Below, piece after piece: positions 10,000-18,442 of a stretch of 64,000 nt of DNA. The DNA comes from Candidatus Arcticimaribacter forsetii (GTDB lineage: Bacteria > Bacteroidota > Bacteroidia > Flavobacteriales > Flavobacteriaceae). Below the pieces are notes generated by a model. That model did no database searches and was not told the origin of the DNA. It saw nothing but the letters and a program-made list of their open reading frames with translations. Position numbers and translations under genes: made by a program. The DNA is taken from the NCBI RefSeq assembly GCF_910589745.1, contig NZ_OU342399.1, positions 1,970,070 to 2,034,069 on the forward strand. The letters are read 5' to 3'. How positions within the stretch are numbered: the stretch's first letter is position 1; every line of letters begins with the position of its first letter.

Positions 10000-10482
10000 T
10001 TAGTGCAGATTCTTATTCTCATTTTCAAAAAAAACATCTTTTTCCTTAATCCCGTTTTTTGCAGCATTTACAGCCAACCAATCACAACGTTCATTTTGCG
10101 GATGGTTGTTATGACCTTTCACCCATTTAAACTTTACGTTATGTTGTTCATATATCAGGAGAAAACGTTTCCATAAATCTGAGTTTTTCTTGCCTTCAAA
10201 GTTTTTAGTTTTCCATCCAAAAACCCATTTTTTCTCAACAGAATCAATTACATATTTTGAATCAGAGAACACAACTACGTTAAGAGGCTTTTCTTTTAAC
10301 TTTTCGAGCGCCACAATAACTGCAAGTAGCTCCATTCTATTATTTGTAGTGTATGCGTAACCTTGGGCGTATTCTTTAGAATATTGCTTCCCTACAAGCT
10401 CCATAATAATACCATAACCACCTGGCCCAGGGTTACCTAAAGCAGAACCGTCTGTATAAACATGTATTTGAGCCTGTTCCAA
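10000..10482 (-). CDS. rnhA: Ribonuclease HI
   Basis: A 160-residue enzyme that cleaves the RNA strand of RNA-DNA hybrids. The four catalytic acidic residues are visible: Asp11 (HVYTDGSALGNPGPGG), Glu51 (NNRMELLAV), Asp74 (VVFSDSKYV) and Asp134 (NERCDWLAVNAA), with His124 in WVKGHNNHPQN. Length and motif order match the E. coli-type enzyme. Its start lies 1 bp after the purN stop, so the two genes are probably one transcript. Confidence 0.95.
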   Translation of the reverse strand: MEQAQIHVYTDGSALGNPGPGGYGIIMELVGKQYSKEYAQGYAYTTNNRMELLAVIVALEKLKEKPLNVVVFSDSKYVIDSVEKKWVFGWKTKNFEGKKNSDLWKRFLLIYEQHNVKFKWVKGHNNHPQNERCDWLAVNAAKNGIKEKDVFFENENKNLH

Positions 10483-10483
10483 A

Positions 10484-11050
10484 CTATTTCCTTAAAATTT
10501 GATTAATAACCTGAGGGAAATATTGATGTTCTAAAGCATGTACCTTAGTTGCAATTGTTTCGGGGCAATCTGAAGCATCCAAACCTACTTCTGCTTGAAA
10601 AATTATAGCACCTTCGTCATAATTTTCATTTACATAATGAATTGTAATACCTGTTTTGAGATCCCCTGACTCTTTTACTGCTTTATGAACATTAGAGCCG
10701 TACATTCCCTTCCCTCCATACTTAGGAAGAAGCGCTGGATGAATGTTTATTATTTTGTTGGGAAACTTAAGAACAAATTCTTTGGGGATTTTAAGCAAAA
10801 AACCTGCAAGTACTATTAAATCTGGTTTAAGCTCTTCTAGGTAAGAAAGAACTTCATTTGTTTCAAAAGATTTTTTTTTAAATAAAACAGCAGGAACTCC
10901 GAACTTTTTAGCACGATCAAAAACACCTGCACCTTGCTTGTTGGATATTACAGAGAGTACTTTTACAGCTGATGAAGACTCAAAAAAATCAATGATTTTT
11001 TCAGCGTTTGAACCATTTCCTGAAGCGAGAATTATAATTTTTTTTTGCAT
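10484..11050 (-). CDS. purN: Phosphoribosylglycinamide formyltransferase
   Basis: A 188-residue enzyme that transfers a formyl group from 10-formyltetrahydrofolate to GAR in purine synthesis. It has the N-terminal IILASGNGSNAEKII, the catalytic stretch INIHPALLPKYGG (Asn and His) and the loop YDEGAIIFQ with the catalytic Asp. It heads a minus-strand group purN-rnhA-PfkB kinase-purF, two of whose members are purine synthesis genes. It is divergent from acpP across a 161-bp gap. Confidence 0.94.
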   Translation of the reverse strand: MQKKIIILASGNGSNAEKIIDFFESSSAVKVLSVISNKQGAGVFDRAKKFGVPAVLFKKKSFETNEVLSYLEELKPDLIVLAGFLLKIPKEFVLKFPNKIINIHPALLPKYGGKGMYGSNVHKAVKESGDLKTGITIHYVNENYDEGAIIFQAEVGLDASDCPETIATKVHALEHQYFPQVINQILRK

Positions 11051-11150
11051 AATTGTAATAAAACAAAATAACGCATAATCCTTTAACCATAAAAGAAAAA
11101 TAACAACTACATATAAAAAGCGTTAAAAAATTACCAATTAAATCGAGTTA

Positions 11151-11183
11151 TTTGATGTATTCATTTAAAGTTTTTTATTTTTG
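11151..11183 (+). promoter_or_regulatory. Bacteroidota-type promoter of acpP-fabF
   Basis: TTTG (11151-11154), 21 bp, then TATTTTTG (11176-11183) match the TTTG / TAnnTTTG consensus. The acpP ATG follows 28 bp after the -7 box, giving a short A-rich leader. Confidence 0.65.
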
Positions 11184-11211
11184 CCCTAAACAAAATTAAA
11201 ACAAACTTATT

Positions 11212-11445
11212 ATGTCAGACATTTCATCAAGAGTTAAAGCTATAATTGTAGATAAATTAGGCGTTGACGAAAACGAAGTAGTAACTGAAGCAAGCTTTAC
11301 AAACGATCTAGGTGCAGATTCTTTAGATACTGTAGAGTTAATTATGGAATTTGAAAAGGAATTTGATATCCAGATTCCAGATGATCAAGCAGAAAACATT
11401 GCAACTGTTGGTCAAGCTATTCAATACATCGAACAAGCTAAGTAA
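11212..11445 (+). CDS. acpP: Acyl carrier protein
   Basis: A 77-residue acidic protein that carries fatty acyl intermediates. Ser37 in [16 protein letters not shown] is the 4'-phosphopantetheine attachment site. It lies 10 bp upstream of fabF, the usual pairing in bacterial fatty acid synthesis operons, and has its own clear promoter. Confidence 0.97.
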   Translation: MSDISSRVKAIIVDKLGVDENEVVTEASFTNDLGADSLDTVELIMEFEKEFDIQIPDDQAENIATVGQAIQYIEQAK

Positions 11446-11455
11446 AAAAAGATTT

Positions 11456-12706
11456 ATGACTCCAAGACGAGTAGTTGTTACCGGATTGGGGGCATTAACA
11501 CCTATTGGAAACACCCTTTCCGAATACTGGGAAGGGCTTGTTTCTGGTAAAAGCGGTGCAGCCCCTATAACATATTTTGACGCATCTGACTTTAAAACTC
11601 AATTTGCATGTGAACTAAAGAACTTTGATATTCTTGATTTCATGCATAAAAAAGATGCACGTAAACAAGATCGATTCACTCAATACGCCCTTGTTTCCAC
11701 TCAAGAAGCTATAGAAGATTCCAAACTCCCATTAGACACTGTCGATAAAGACCGTGTTGGTGTAATTTGGGGTGCTGGGATTGGTGGTTTAGAAACATTC
11801 CAGAATGAAGTTTTAAACTTTGCTGCAAACGACATGAAGCCTCGCTTCAATCCTTTTTTTATTCCAAAAATGATTCCTGACATTGCACCAGGAATGATTT
11901 CAATAAAATATGGTTTTAGAGGACCTAACTTCGCAACAGTTTCTGCTTGTGCTTCTTCTGCTAACGCATTAATTGACGCGCTAAACTATATTCGTTTAAA
12001 TCACGCAGATGTTATGGTAGCGGGTGGTTCTGAAGCTGGAGTTACTTGCGCAGGAATTGGAGGGTTTAATGCAATGCATGCGTTATCTACTCGAAATGAT
12101 GATCCCCAAACTGCTTCTAGACCATTTGACAAAGACCGAGATGGTTTTGTTTTAGGAGAAGGGTCTGGTACATTAATTCTAGAAGAATACGAACACGCCA
12201 AAGCACGAGGCGCTAAAATTTATGCTGAAATTGTCGGTGGGGGTCTTTCTGCAGACGCACATCACATGACTGCTCCTCATCCTGAAGGAATTGGTGCAAG
12301 AAATGTTATGTTGAATTGTCTTAGGGATGCTAATTTAAAACCAGAGGACGTGGATGTGATTAACATGCACGGAACTTCAACTGGACTTGGAGATATTGCT
12401 GAATCTAAAGCAATAAAGGAAGTTTTCGGAGCGCATTTATACACTATGAATATTAACTCTACCAAGTCAATGACGGGTCATCTACTTGGTGCAGCAGGTG
12501 CTATTGAGGCTATAGCTTCAATTATGAGTATTCAAAATAATATTGTTCCACCTACAATTAATCACAAAACTGCTGATGAAGAAATTGATCCAAAAATCAA
12601 TTTCACCTTTGGTAAAGCCCAAAAAAGAGAGGTAAAGGTTGCTTTATCTAACACCTTTGGGTTTGGTGGACATAATGCTTGTGTAGTATTCAAAGAAATT
12701 TCTTAA
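11456..12706 (+). CDS. fabF: Beta-ketoacyl-ACP synthase II
   Basis: A 416-residue condensing enzyme of fatty acid elongation. The catalytic triad is visible: Cys165 in TVSACASSANAL, His in NMHGTSTGLGD and His in STKSMTGHLLGAAGAIEA. I chose ATG at 11456, giving MTPRRVVVTGLGALTPIG, the normal start of the family. The open frame extends upstream to 11351, but that part only overlaps acpP in another frame. It follows acpP by 10 bp. Confidence 0.96.
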   Translation: MTPRRVVVTGLGALTPIGNTLSEYWEGLVSGKSGAAPITYFDASDFKTQFACELKNFDILDFMHKKDARKQDRFTQYALVSTQEAIEDSKLPLDTVDKDRVGVIWGAGIGGLETFQNEVLNFAANDMKPRFNPFFIPKMIPDIAPGMISIKYGFRGPNFATVSACASSANALIDALNYIRLNHADVMVAGGSEAGVTCAGIGGFNAMHALSTRNDDPQTASRPFDKDRDGFVLGEGSGTLILEEYEHAKARGAKIYAEIVGGGLSADAHHMTAPHPEGIGARNVMLNCLRDANLKPEDVDVINMHGTSTGLGDIAESKAIKEVFGAHLYTMNINSTKSMTGHLLGAAGAIEAIASIMSIQNNIVPPTINHKTADEEIDPKINFTFGKAQKREVKVALSNTFGFGGHNACVVFKEIS

Positions 12707-12714
12707 TTTGGATT

Positions 12715-13434
12715 GTGAAAATCTTTCCAAAATTATGGTCAAACAAAACTAAAGACCATAACCTCTTTATCAAGATTAAAGGTCTTTTGGGTTATATGCC
12801 CAAAAACAAGAATGTTTATATAGCGGCGTTCACACATCGCTCTATGAATATTAAGAATTTGGATGGGAAACCACAAAATTTTGAGCGTTTAGAATATTTA
12901 GGAGACTCAGTCTTAAGCACAATAGTTGCAAGCTTTTTATTCGAAGTATTACCCAATGCAGACGAAGGGAAACTTACTCGAATGAAATCTAAAATAGTAA
13001 GTCGAGAAAAGCTAAATTTTATCGGCAAACAGATGGGATTGCTTGATCTACTAGTTTTCTCTGGTAAGAAAGATAACCTGGGTGATGATGTTTACGGAAA
13101 CCTTTTAGAAGCGTTAATAGGCGCCATTTTTATTGACAAAGGTTACGAAACTTGTAAATCTATTTTAAAAGAAATTTTCTTTAAACCTTATATAGAAATA
13201 AAGACTTTAGACAAGGAGGTAATCTCTTACAAAAGCTTATTAATCGAATGGAGTCAGAAACAAAAACAAAACCTTGTTTTTGAAACAGAAGCAGATAACG
13301 GAAAAGATCCATCCGTGAATTTTTATTGTAAAATTTTAGTAAACAACAAAGTAGTTACAAAGTCTAGAGATCTTTCAAAAAAGAAAGCGGAAGAAAAAGC
13401 AGCAAAAAAAGCCCATCGCATATTAAAAATCTAA
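12715..13434 (+). CDS. rnc: Ribonuclease III
   Basis: A 239-residue double-stranded-RNA endonuclease for rRNA and mRNA processing. It has the signature ERLEYLGDSVLS, a second acidic site in YGNLLEALIGAIFID, and a C-terminal dsRNA-binding domain from about residue 165 (SYKSLLIEWSQKQKQ to KKKAEEKAAKKAHRIL). The family-like N-terminus KIFPKLWSNK begins after a GTG at 12715, 8 bp past the fabF stop. The open frame reaches back to 12679 inside fabF, which I regard as a spurious extension. Start choice is moderately sure; identity is firm. Confidence 0.93.
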   Translation: MKIFPKLWSNKTKDHNLFIKIKGLLGYMPKNKNVYIAAFTHRSMNIKNLDGKPQNFERLEYLGDSVLSTIVASFLFEVLPNADEGKLTRMKSKIVSREKLNFIGKQMGLLDLLVFSGKKDNLGDDVYGNLLEALIGAIFIDKGYETCKSILKEIFFKPYIEIKTLDKEVISYKSLLIEWSQKQKQNLVFETEADNGKDPSVNFYCKILVNNKVVTKSRDLSKKKAEEKAAKKAHRILKI

Positions 13435-13503
13435 CCGATAACGTTTTCATAAGGGTTTAACTTTCTAATGAAAAAGAGCTGATTAGAGTTGGATTGAAAT
13501 CAC

Positions 13504-13511
13504 TATCTTTG
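13504..13511 (+). promoter_or_regulatory. TATCTTTG -7 box immediately before the IPExxxVDY gene
   Basis: TATCTTTG fits TAnnTTTG and ends 7 bp before the ATG at 13519, so the transcript would have almost no leader. No good TTTG is seen at the expected -33 distance, so this is a candidate only. Confidence 0.4.
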
Positions 13512-13518
13512 CTTGTTA

Positions 13519-13989
13519 ATGAAATACAAAAAGTATCAATTAGAGGAAACATTTGAAGAATCATTTTCATTGATAGCTATTCATTCTTCTTTGGAGGATT
13601 TTCAGCTTGCTTATTTCATTAACAAAAACTGCGCTACATATTTCAAAAGAAACCATGATCTTTATTCACCTTATTTAAAACAGTGTTTAAAAGGGTTGGT
13701 TTGGGAAAATGACCATGATAAAGAAAACCATTGGCATTTATTTTCAAATAAATATGAAGCAAAAACTGAGGATTCTAAACAAGTTTCTCAATTGTTTTTT
13801 GGTGAAAAATTAGAACTGGAACAGTTCGTTTTGCCTGAATTTAAATTGGTAAACTATTTCATTAAGAAACCAGGCGACATATCGAATGAAACATTCATTT
13901 ATAAACTAAAAGAAGTGTCAGAAATACAAATAGCATACAGTATTCCTGAAAAAAATATAAAATCATACCAAAACATAATTTTTGAATAA
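13519..13989 (+). CDS. IPExxxVDY family protein
   Basis: A 156-residue protein of unknown biochemical role. It is recognised by its place between rnc and pyk, as in many flavobacteria, and by the C-terminal stretch YSIPEKNIKSYQN, a variant of the family's IPExxxVDY motif. No signal peptide or membrane segment is visible, so it is probably cytoplasmic. ATG at 13519 (MKYKKYQLEE) is preferred over an in-frame TTG six bases upstream. Its stop overlaps the pyk start by one base (TAATG), so the two are likely translationally coupled, suggesting a link to glycolysis or simply shared expression. Confidence 0.8.
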   Translation: MKYKKYQLEETFEESFSLIAIHSSLEDFQLAYFINKNCATYFKRNHDLYSPYLKQCLKGLVWENDHDKENHWHLFSNKYEAKTEDSKQVSQLFFGEKLELEQFVLPEFKLVNYFIKKPGDISNETFIYKLKEVSEIQIAYSIPEKNIKSYQNIIFE

Positions 13990-15416
13990 TGCCATTACTT
14001 AAAAAAACTAAAATAGTTGCAACCCTAGGACCTGCATCAGAAAATAAAGAAGTTCTTGAAAAAATGATGCTCGCAGGAACCAACGTATTTAGAATTAATT
14101 TTTCTCATGCAGACCATTCTGATGTTGCGAAAAGAATAGAGATAATTCGAGAATTAAGTTCAAAATTAAATCTTCATATTTCTATTCTAGGAGACCTTCA
14201 AGGCCCTAAATTAAGAGTAGGTGTAATAGAAGAAGGAGCAATCGTAAACCCTGGAGATATTGTAGAGTTTAATACCGCTGCACCTTTTGAAGGGAATGCT
14301 AAATCTGCTTATATGACCTACCAACGTTTTCCAATGGATGTTAATCCAGGAGAACGTATTTTACTTGATGATGGGAAATTAATTTTTGAAGTTATTTCTA
14401 CGGATAGAAAAGAAGTAGTGAGCGCTAAGGTAATTCAAGGTGGACCTTTTAAATCTAAAAAAGGGGTTAATCTTCCAAATACAAACGTTTCTTTACCTGC
14501 CTTAACAGAAAAAGACATAGAAGACGCTATTTTTGCAATTAAACAAAAAGTAGATTGGATCGCCCTATCTTTTGTAAGAAATAGTGAAGATCTAATTGAA
14601 CTACAGGATCTTATTAATGAACATTCGGATCACAAAATTCCAATTATTGCTAAAATTGAAAAACCGGAAGCAATCGAAAATATAGATAAGATCATTGCAT
14701 ATTGCGATGGGTTAATGGTAGCAAGGGGTGATTTAGGTGTTGAAGTTCCTGCTGCAGAAGTTCCTTTAATTCAGAAAAACTTAGTTTTAAAAGCAAAAAA
14801 AGCTAGAATTCCTGTAATTATTGCAACCCAGATGATGGAAACCATGATCGATAGTTTAACCCCAACCAGAGCAGAAGTAAATGACGTTGCTAACTCTGTT
14901 ATGGACGGAGCTGATGCAGTTATGCTGTCTGGAGAAACCTCTGTCGGATCGTATCCAGTAGAAGTAATTGAAACAATGACATCAATCTTGAAAAGTGTAG
15001 AAAATTCTCCACTCATTAATGTTCCTCAAAACCCACCTAACATAAGAACTCCAAGATTCATAACGAAATCTATTTGCTATCATGCTGCAAATATGGCAAA
15101 TGAAATAAATGCTAAAGCAATTTGTACTTTAACAAATAGTGGATACACAGCTTTTCAAATTTCTGCATGGAGACCATCGGCTACTATTTTAGTTTTTACT
15201 TCTAACAAACGTATTTTGTCTCAGCTTAATTTACTTTGGGGAGTAAAAGCATTCTATTACGACCGTTTTGAAAGTACAGACAACACAGTTGAAGAAGTAA
15301 ATAACATTGCAAAAAAAGAAGGATTTGTCACCGAGGGAGATATGCTTATTAATTTAGCGGCTATGCCAATCGTTGACAAGGGAATGGTAAACACACTTCG
15401 TGTTTCTTTGATTTAA
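13989..15416 (+). CDS. pyk: Pyruvate kinase
   Basis: A 475-residue glycolytic enzyme converting phosphoenolpyruvate and ADP to pyruvate and ATP. Motifs: KTKIVATLGPAS at the N-terminus, IPIIAKIEKPEAIENID carrying the active-site Lys, MVARGDLGVEVP binding Mg, and DAVMLSGETSVGSYPVE. The C-terminal regulatory domain is complete and ends TLRVSLI. The stop overlaps the convergent dinB stop by 4 nt. Confidence 0.96.
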   Translation: MPLLKKTKIVATLGPASENKEVLEKMMLAGTNVFRINFSHADHSDVAKRIEIIRELSSKLNLHISILGDLQGPKLRVGVIEEGAIVNPGDIVEFNTAAPFEGNAKSAYMTYQRFPMDVNPGERILLDDGKLIFEVISTDRKEVVSAKVIQGGPFKSKKGVNLPNTNVSLPALTEKDIEDAIFAIKQKVDWIALSFVRNSEDLIELQDLINEHSDHKIPIIAKIEKPEAIENIDKIIAYCDGLMVARGDLGVEVPAAEVPLIQKNLVLKAKKARIPVIIATQMMETMIDSLTPTRAEVNDVANSVMDGADAVMLSGETSVGSYPVEVIETMTSILKSVENSPLINVPQNPPNIRTPRFITKSICYHAANMANEINAKAICTLTNSGYTAFQISAWRPSATILVFTSNKRILSQLNLLWGVKAFYYDRFESTDNTVEEVNNIAKKEGFVTEGDMLINLAAMPIVDKGMVNTLRVSLI

Positions 15417-16513
15417 AAAGGTAAACTTAATTGGATTTCCATTTTTTCTTTAGATCGTTCAATTTCTTTATTTGAAGTATTTAAATTGGATATTGTTATT
15501 CCAATTAACCTTACAGAATTTTGAAGCTTTTCCTGATATAATAACTGAAGGGCATGCTCGACTAACATGCTCTTGTCGGAAATATAAAAAGGAAGAGTTT
15601 TACTTCTAGTTTGTTGAACAAAATCGGAATATTTTATCTTTAGAGTAATTGTTTTACCGGAATATTTATTACGCTTAATTCGCTTATCTAATTCTAGGGC
15701 AATCTTTTCTATTTGCTGGGACAAATAAACTTCGCTGGTCAAATTTTCTCTAAAAGTATGTTCCGCTCCAATAGATTTAGGAAGTCGAATTGGCTGCACC
15801 GGACTATTATGAATACCGCGTATGATATTGAAATAATAGCTGCCTGATTTACCAAAATTCTCCGTTAAAAAAGACTCGGATTTATCTTTTAAATCTTTAC
15901 CCGTAAATATCCCCAAGTGATACATTCGTTTAGCAGTAACCTTTCCAACACCGTGAAATTTTTTTATGTCTAAAGATTCTAAAAAAGTAGTAACTTCTTC
16001 TGGAGGGACTGTTTTCTGACCATTTGGTTTATTAAAATCACTTGCAACTTTAGCAACAAACTTGTTTATAGAAATTCCTGCTGATGCATTTAAACCTGTT
16101 TTTTTTTTAATTTTATCTCTTATTTCAGTTGCTAGCAATGTAGCTGAAAATGCATTTTTTGAGTTTTGAGTTACATCAAGATAAGCCTCGTCTAGTGATA
16201 GGGGTTCTACTAAATTTGTGTACTCTAAAAAGATTGCCCTAATTTGTTTTGACACTTCTTTATATCGATCAAATCGGGGTTTAACAAAAATTAAATCCGG
16301 ACAATTTCTTTTAGCAACTACTCCGCTCATAGCACTTCGTACCCCAAACTCTCTAGCTTCGTAACTTGCAGCAGCAATAACACCTCTGTCCGAAGCTCCA
16401 CCTACAGCAATCGCTTTTCCTTTTAAATCTGGATTATCTAACTGTTCGACAGATGCGTAAAAAGCATCCATATCGATGTGTATTATTTTTCGAACTAGAT
16501 TATCATGTTCCAT
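15413..16513 (-). CDS. dinB: DNA polymerase IV (Y-family)
   Basis: A 366-residue translesion polymerase. Catalytic acidic residues are in HIDMDAFYASVEQ and PLSLDEAYLDVT; a helix-hairpin-helix region follows (FHGVGKVTAKRMYHLGI), then the little-finger domain. The protein ends in QLSLPF, a sliding-clamp binding peptide, so recruitment by the replication clamp looks intact. It is divergent from the CYTH gene, 48 bp away. I see no obvious SOS box in that short gap. Confidence 0.95.
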   Translation of the reverse strand: MEHDNLVRKIIHIDMDAFYASVEQLDNPDLKGKAIAVGGASDRGVIAAASYEAREFGVRSAMSGVVAKRNCPDLIFVKPRFDRYKEVSKQIRAIFLEYTNLVEPLSLDEAYLDVTQNSKNAFSATLLATEIRDKIKKKTGLNASAGISINKFVAKVASDFNKPNGQKTVPPEEVTTFLESLDIKKFHGVGKVTAKRMYHLGIFTGKDLKDKSESFLTENFGKSGSYYFNIIRGIHNSPVQPIRLPKSIGAEHTFRENLTSEVYLSQQIEKIALELDKRIKRNKYSGKTITLKIKYSDFVQQTRSKTLPFYISDKSMLVEHALQLLYQEKLQNSVRLIGITISNLNTSNKEIERSKEKMEIQLSLPF

Positions 16514-16561
16514 ATGCTAAATTACATATCTTTAAACTGTAATAAAACACTGGATTTTTAA

Positions 16562-17017
16562 ATGATAGAAATTGAACGTAAGTTTTTGGTAAACTCTTCT
16601 TTATTTAAAGAACAATCCCATAAAAAAACCAAAATAATACAAGGATACCTATCCAAGGACCCTGAACGAACTGTTAGAATAAGAATAAGGGAAAACAAAG
16701 GATTTATTACAATTAAGGGTGTTTCTTCTGGAAATGGATTAAGTCGTTATGAATGGGAAAAGGAAATACCTGTTCAAGAAGCAAATGAATTAATCTTATT
16801 GTGTTTACCTAAAGTTATTAAAAAAACAAGGTTTGAAGTTTACTTTAAAGGTGTGTTATTCGAAGTTGATGAATTTGAAGCAGATCACAAAGGTTTAGTT
16901 CTTGCAGAGGTAGAATTACAATCAGAAACTGAAGCGATTGAATTACCTCCCTGGATAGATGAGGAGGTTACAGGCAAGAAGGAGTTCTACAACTCTTATT
17001 TATCATCTTCTTCGTAA
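16562..17017 (+). CDS. CYTH domain protein (triphosphatase-like)
   Basis: A 151-residue single-domain protein that starts with MIEIERKFLV, the ExExK signature of the CYTH superfamily. RIRIRENKGFITIKG and EVDEFEADHKGLVLAEVELQ supply the other charged strands that line the tunnel-shaped active site. Small bacterial members hydrolyse inorganic triphosphate or related compounds; adenylate cyclase activity is possible but less likely. The 3' end overlaps the convergent HTH gene by 22 bp. Confidence 0.85.
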   Translation: MIEIERKFLVNSSLFKEQSHKKTKIIQGYLSKDPERTVRIRIRENKGFITIKGVSSGNGLSRYEWEKEIPVQEANELILLCLPKVIKKTRFEVYFKGVLFEVDEFEADHKGLVLAEVELQSETEAIELPPWIDEEVTGKKEFYNSYLSSSS

Positions 17018-17250
17018 AGGGAATTAAAAAACTGATCAACTTTAAGGTTATGAATGTCTAAAACCAGTAATAAACTTTTTAGAGTGAAATTTGTTCCTTT
17101 TTCCATCTTCCAATATTGAATACGACTAATTTTATTATCCCAAGCAAAGACTTCATAGCTTCTATATCCAGATTGTATTCTCAGCCTTTTTAGCTCTCTT
17201 CCTACTTTAATTTTTAAAGCTTCGAATTCGTTTATTTGTTTTTTATTCAT
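16996..17250 (-). CDS. Small XRE-type helix-turn-helix protein
   Basis: An 84-residue protein whose layout (KVGRELKRLRIQSGYRSYE, then ISRIQYWKMEKG and SLLLVLDIHNLKVDQFF) matches a single HTH_XRE DNA-binding domain with no effector domain. It is divergent from the larger HTH regulator at 17442, with an A+T-rich 191-bp intergenic region and a perfect palindrome between them. Its targets are unknown. The last 22 bp overlap the CYTH gene on the other strand. Confidence 0.7.
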   Translation of the reverse strand: MNKKQINEFEALKIKVGRELKRLRIQSGYRSYEVFAWDNKISRIQYWKMEKGTNFTLKSLLLVLDIHNLKVDQFFNSLYEEDDK

Positions 17251-17404
17251 AAATGTAAAGATTAAGGGCAGTACTAAACAAATAACCTCAAAAATATAGA
17301 CACTTATTACGTATCAAAAAAACTATATTTTAATAATATATATTTTTTGGAATATTTTCTTAATTTCATATTATTATATATTTAAATATATTGATAATTT
17401 TTAT

Positions 17405-17424
17405 CTTAGGATAATTATCCTAAG
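17405..17424. repeat. Perfect 20-bp palindrome, candidate operator
   Basis: CTTAGGATAATTATCCTAAG reads the same on both strands without a mismatch and ends 17 bp before the ATG of the HTH regulator at 17442. Position and symmetry suit a dimeric-repressor binding site for autoregulation. It lacks a T-run, so a terminator role is unlikely. Confidence 0.6.
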
Positions 17425-17441
17425 GTTTTTTACAAAAATAC

Positions 17442-18116
17442 ATGATTGAAAGAATCGGTAAGTATATAAAAACTGAAGGGATATCAGTAAATTCATTCGA
17501 AAAAACTATTGGAGCCAGTCCGGGGGTTATACGTAAAGCGTTAAAAAACAATACAAATATTCAGAGTAAATGGATCGAGAAAATAATTGACTCTTATCCT
17601 AATCTTAATTATTATTGGCTTTTGACTGGCAAAGGATCTATTGTACTAGATAAAAATGAATCTAACATCCATTTAAATAAGTTCAAGGAAAAAGAAATAA
17701 ATTATGAAAGGAAAACAGGTATTCCACTTATAAATCAAGAAGGTATATACAGTTTTATAGAAAACAAGTCGTCATTAATGACGGAACACATTATATCCTA
17801 CTTTGACATCCCTGTTTTCAAAAAAATAAATGTTGATTTTTTAATTCAAAATGATTCAAATGTTAAGATTCCAAAATACAATAAAGGAGATATTTTGGCT
17901 TGTAAAATACTAAGGGAAAATGATTCTTTAAATAATAACAAACCACATCTTATTTTAACCAAAGAACAAAAAATTCTCTTTAATAAAGTTCAAAAAAACA
18001 GTGAAGACACCTATCTAATTGTTTCTCAAAACCCACTAAGCCCCTCGTTTAAAATACATAAGAGTCAAATTGGAGGGATAGCATTAATAAGTGGCTTTAT
18101 ACATTTAGAATTTTGA
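17442..18116 (+). CDS. HTH regulator with S24/LexA-like C-terminal domain
   Basis: A 224-residue protein resembling phage CI-type repressors. The N-terminal HTH runs from about residue 1 to 60 (SVNSFEKTIGASPGVIRKAL, then NLNYYWLLTGKG). A linker leads to an S24-like fold at about 125-220 with NDSNVKIPKYNKGDI, which keeps the Ser and the following P-x-Y-x-x-GD pattern. The strand that normally carries the catalytic Lys reads ILFNKVQKN; my alignment by eye puts Asn at the Lys position. Self-cleavage may therefore be lost, leaving a dimerisation or ligand domain. No phage genes are nearby. Confidence 0.7.
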   Translation: MIERIGKYIKTEGISVNSFEKTIGASPGVIRKALKNNTNIQSKWIEKIIDSYPNLNYYWLLTGKGSIVLDKNESNIHLNKFKEKEINYERKTGIPLINQEGIYSFIENKSSLMTEHIISYFDIPVFKKINVDFLIQNDSNVKIPKYNKGDILACKILRENDSLNNNKPHLILTKEQKILFNKVQKNSEDTYLIVSQNPLSPSFKIHKSQIGGIALISGFIHLEF

Positions 18117-18133
18117 AAATTACATTAAAAAGA

Positions 18134-18442
18134 TTAATTGAAAGAATAACATCTCTCTACTAAACAAATCTCAATTTCGTAAGATGCATACCAGTCATTA
18201 ATTCCTTTGTTCTGAGCTTTTTTATGTTCCAAGTTATTTTTCCATGAAGTAATGTCGTGCAGAGTTTTCCAGTAACTTATTGTGATTCCAAGTTCTTGCC
18301 TCACACTTTTAAACCCTATAAACCCCTTTTGATTTTTTGCTAAATCATACATTTTTTGGGACATTTCTTCATAGCCTACAGATTTCTTATTTAATTTAGA
18401 TGTAAAAATAACAGCATAATAGGGGGTATTAATTTTATTCAT
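18134..18442 (-). CDS. Antibiotic biosynthesis monooxygenase (ABM) domain protein
   Basis: About 102 residues forming one ferredoxin-like ABM fold: YYAVIFTSKL, then GFIGFKSVRQELGITISYW and HDITSWKNNLEHKKAQNKG. Members include heme-degrading and quinol monooxygenases, but many are uncharacterised, and no specific reaction is assigned here. The ATG at 18442 overlaps the stop of the upstream asparaginase gene by 8 nt, as expected for coupling. The frame also allows a start at 18472, deeper inside that gene, which I think less likely. Confidence 0.75.
   Translation of the reverse strand: MNKINTPYYAVIFTSKLNKKSVGYEEMSQKMYDLAKNQKGFIGFKSVRQELGITISYWKTLHDITSWKNNLEHKKAQNKGINDWYASYEIEICLVERCYSFN

Noticed and set aside
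11351..11455. Upstream extension of the fabF frame (35 codons)
   Set aside because: It overlaps acpP in another frame and has no similarity to the family; the normal N-terminus begins at 11456.
12679..12714. Upstream extension of the rnc frame into fabF
   Set aside because: Codes for no family-like sequence; a GTG just past the fabF stop gives a fitting N-terminus.
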